Shown: piece after piece, positions 63,233-64,000 of the stretch
Numbering within the stretch: position 1 is the first letter of the stretch
How the letters are laid out: each line of letters begins with the position of its first letter
Source: Paenibacillus sp. G2S3
GTDB taxonomy: Bacteria > Bacillota > Bacilli > Paenibacillales > Paenibacillaceae
NCBI RefSeq assembly: GCF_030123105.1
Contig: NZ_CP126095.1
Coordinates: 5,890,001 to 5,954,000, forward strand
Direction of reading: 5' to 3'
Length of the DNA stretch: 64,000 nucleotides
Made by a program: the position numbers and the translations under genes
Notes under the pieces: generated by a model
The model's database searches: none
Seen by the model: only the letters and a program-made list of their open reading frames with translations
What the model was told of the DNA's origin: nothing

Positions 63233-64000
63233 CTAATCCGACAGTGCTCGCATGATGTTGGATTTCGCCTCTGCCGCAATCGCTTCATTCCCGTCATCGA
63301 CCGCTTGCATCAAGATCAGTACGGGGATGTATACCGCGATCAGCCGCGCCAGCAGCTTCGTTTCCTCGTCCGCTCCTCCGTAAGTTTCGAAAAACACGCC
63401 GCGAGCGTAAGGTGGTAAAAAGCTGTAAGCAACGCTCAAATCGCAAGCCGGATGGCCTACGCTCAGATCGCCCCAATCAATGATTCCGGAAACGATCCCG
63501 TTCTCATTCACAAGCATATTTTTGAAATGAAGATCGCCATGTAGCAGTGCATTCACCGCCTCGACACGGTCCGTTTGCAGCCTGCTAATATACGCTTCGA
63601 TCACACCGGACTCCTCCGGCGACAAGTGTTCAACCACCTTCGATAGAAAGCCCTCCAATTTCACTTTGCGCGATGCTATGTCCGTCAAGCTTCGATGATC
63701 TTGCTGAACTCCGCACTTCAGCGCCGCTTGCACCGGAAACTCATGCAATCTCCGCAAAAATTTCGCCAGCGTCTCTGCCGATAAAGCCCGGCGTTCTTCC
63801 GTCAAACCGATGGGAAAATCTCCTGGCACGTAGGCATAGCCAAGAAATGGTGCCGGGTATTTGTCACTTGCTTCGCCATAAAACAACGGTTTCGGATAGG
63901 GGATGGTCATATATGCCTCCAGCTTCGGCAGCAGCTTCCCTTCCATACGAATCGAGCCAACTGCAATCGTTCTTCTTGGAAACCGGAACACGTACTCGTC
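63233..64000 (-). CDS. Aminoglycoside phosphotransferase family kinase (partial)
   Basis: A kinase-fold protein of the APH family, open at the right edge: the frame continues upstream as DEYVFRFPRR without a start codon. The catalytic loop is ALLHGDLHFKNMLVNENGIV and the metal motif is GIIDWGDLSVGHPACDLSVA. GYAYVPGDFP comes from the N-terminal lobe. About 255 codons are visible; full members have about 300. Base composition is richer in G+C than the AT-rich orphan genes just downstream, so it may differ in origin. Confidence 0.88.
   Translation of the reverse strand, partial: DEYVFRFPRRTIAVGSIRMEGKLLPKLEAYMTIPYPKPLFYGEASDKYPAPFLGYAYVPGDFPIGLTEERRALSAETLAKFLRRLHEFPVQAALKCGVQQDHRSLTDIASRKVKLEGFLSKVVEHLSPEESGVIEAYISRLQTDRVEAVNALLHGDLHFKNMLVNENGIVSGIIDWGDLSVGHPACDLSVAYSFLPPYARGVFFETYGGADEETKLLARLIAVYIPVLILMQAVDDGNEAIAAEAKSNIMRALSD

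Overview
The window looks like chromosomal DNA from a Paenibacillus-type member of the Bacillales. Most proteins resemble Bacillus families, ribosome binding sites are strong (AGGAGG type), intrinsic terminators are abundant, two T-box leaders are present, and base composition is moderate. I see no rRNA, tRNA, CRISPR array, phage or insertion sequence. I count 58 protein genes and one pseudogene; most are on the minus strand. Everything here was read by eye; no database was searched.

Left part (1-16.9 kb): an Rrf2 regulator, a SulP transporter, a T-box-controlled DAHP synthase/chorismate mutase and a glutathione peroxidase. Next comes the most unusual locus (4.9-12.7 kb). It is a sulfonate/nitrate/taurine-type ABC importer (ATPase, two permeases, lipoprotein) interleaved with two paralogous flavoprotein-ferredoxin pairs that resemble the two subunits of APS reductase. 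The locus has a promoter, a leader terminator hairpin and a second hairpin after the ATPase gene. An ion transporter, a secreted beta-propeller and a luciferase-like monooxygenase follow.

16.9-31 kb: an array of short hairpin repeats; a two-gene unit with a TIR-like protein and a translationally coupled 78-residue protein; a two-SH3 amidase; an osmoprotectant ABC transporter beside a BusR-like (GntR plus TrkA-C) regulator, which suggests cyclic-di-AMP control; mntH; and a glutaminyl-tRNA synthetase behind a T-box whose specifier reads CAA. A methyltransferase-TPR protein, a copper-amine-oxidase-stalk protein and a bicupin oxalate decarboxylase complete this part.

31-43 kb: arsR-arsB-arsC; a fused ABC efflux protein with its response regulator and kinase; a ComP/ComA-like two-component pair beside a CPBP membrane protease; and a DinB protein.

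43-56 kb: stress and metal genes. These are a globin-coupled receptor, a copper regulon (copA, Cys-rich Csp protein, glutaredoxin, csoR) with a CsoR-like box in front of each unit, czcD behind a 44-bp inverted repeat, deoD, a soluble chemoreceptor, and ahpC-ahpF with two PerR-like boxes.

56-64 kb: a large modular secreted alpha-amylase with two cre-like sites, then an accessory-looking stretch of small orphan genes, a broken SRPBCC gene, a roughly 85-nt structured repeat in several copies, and a phosphotransferase cut by the window edge.
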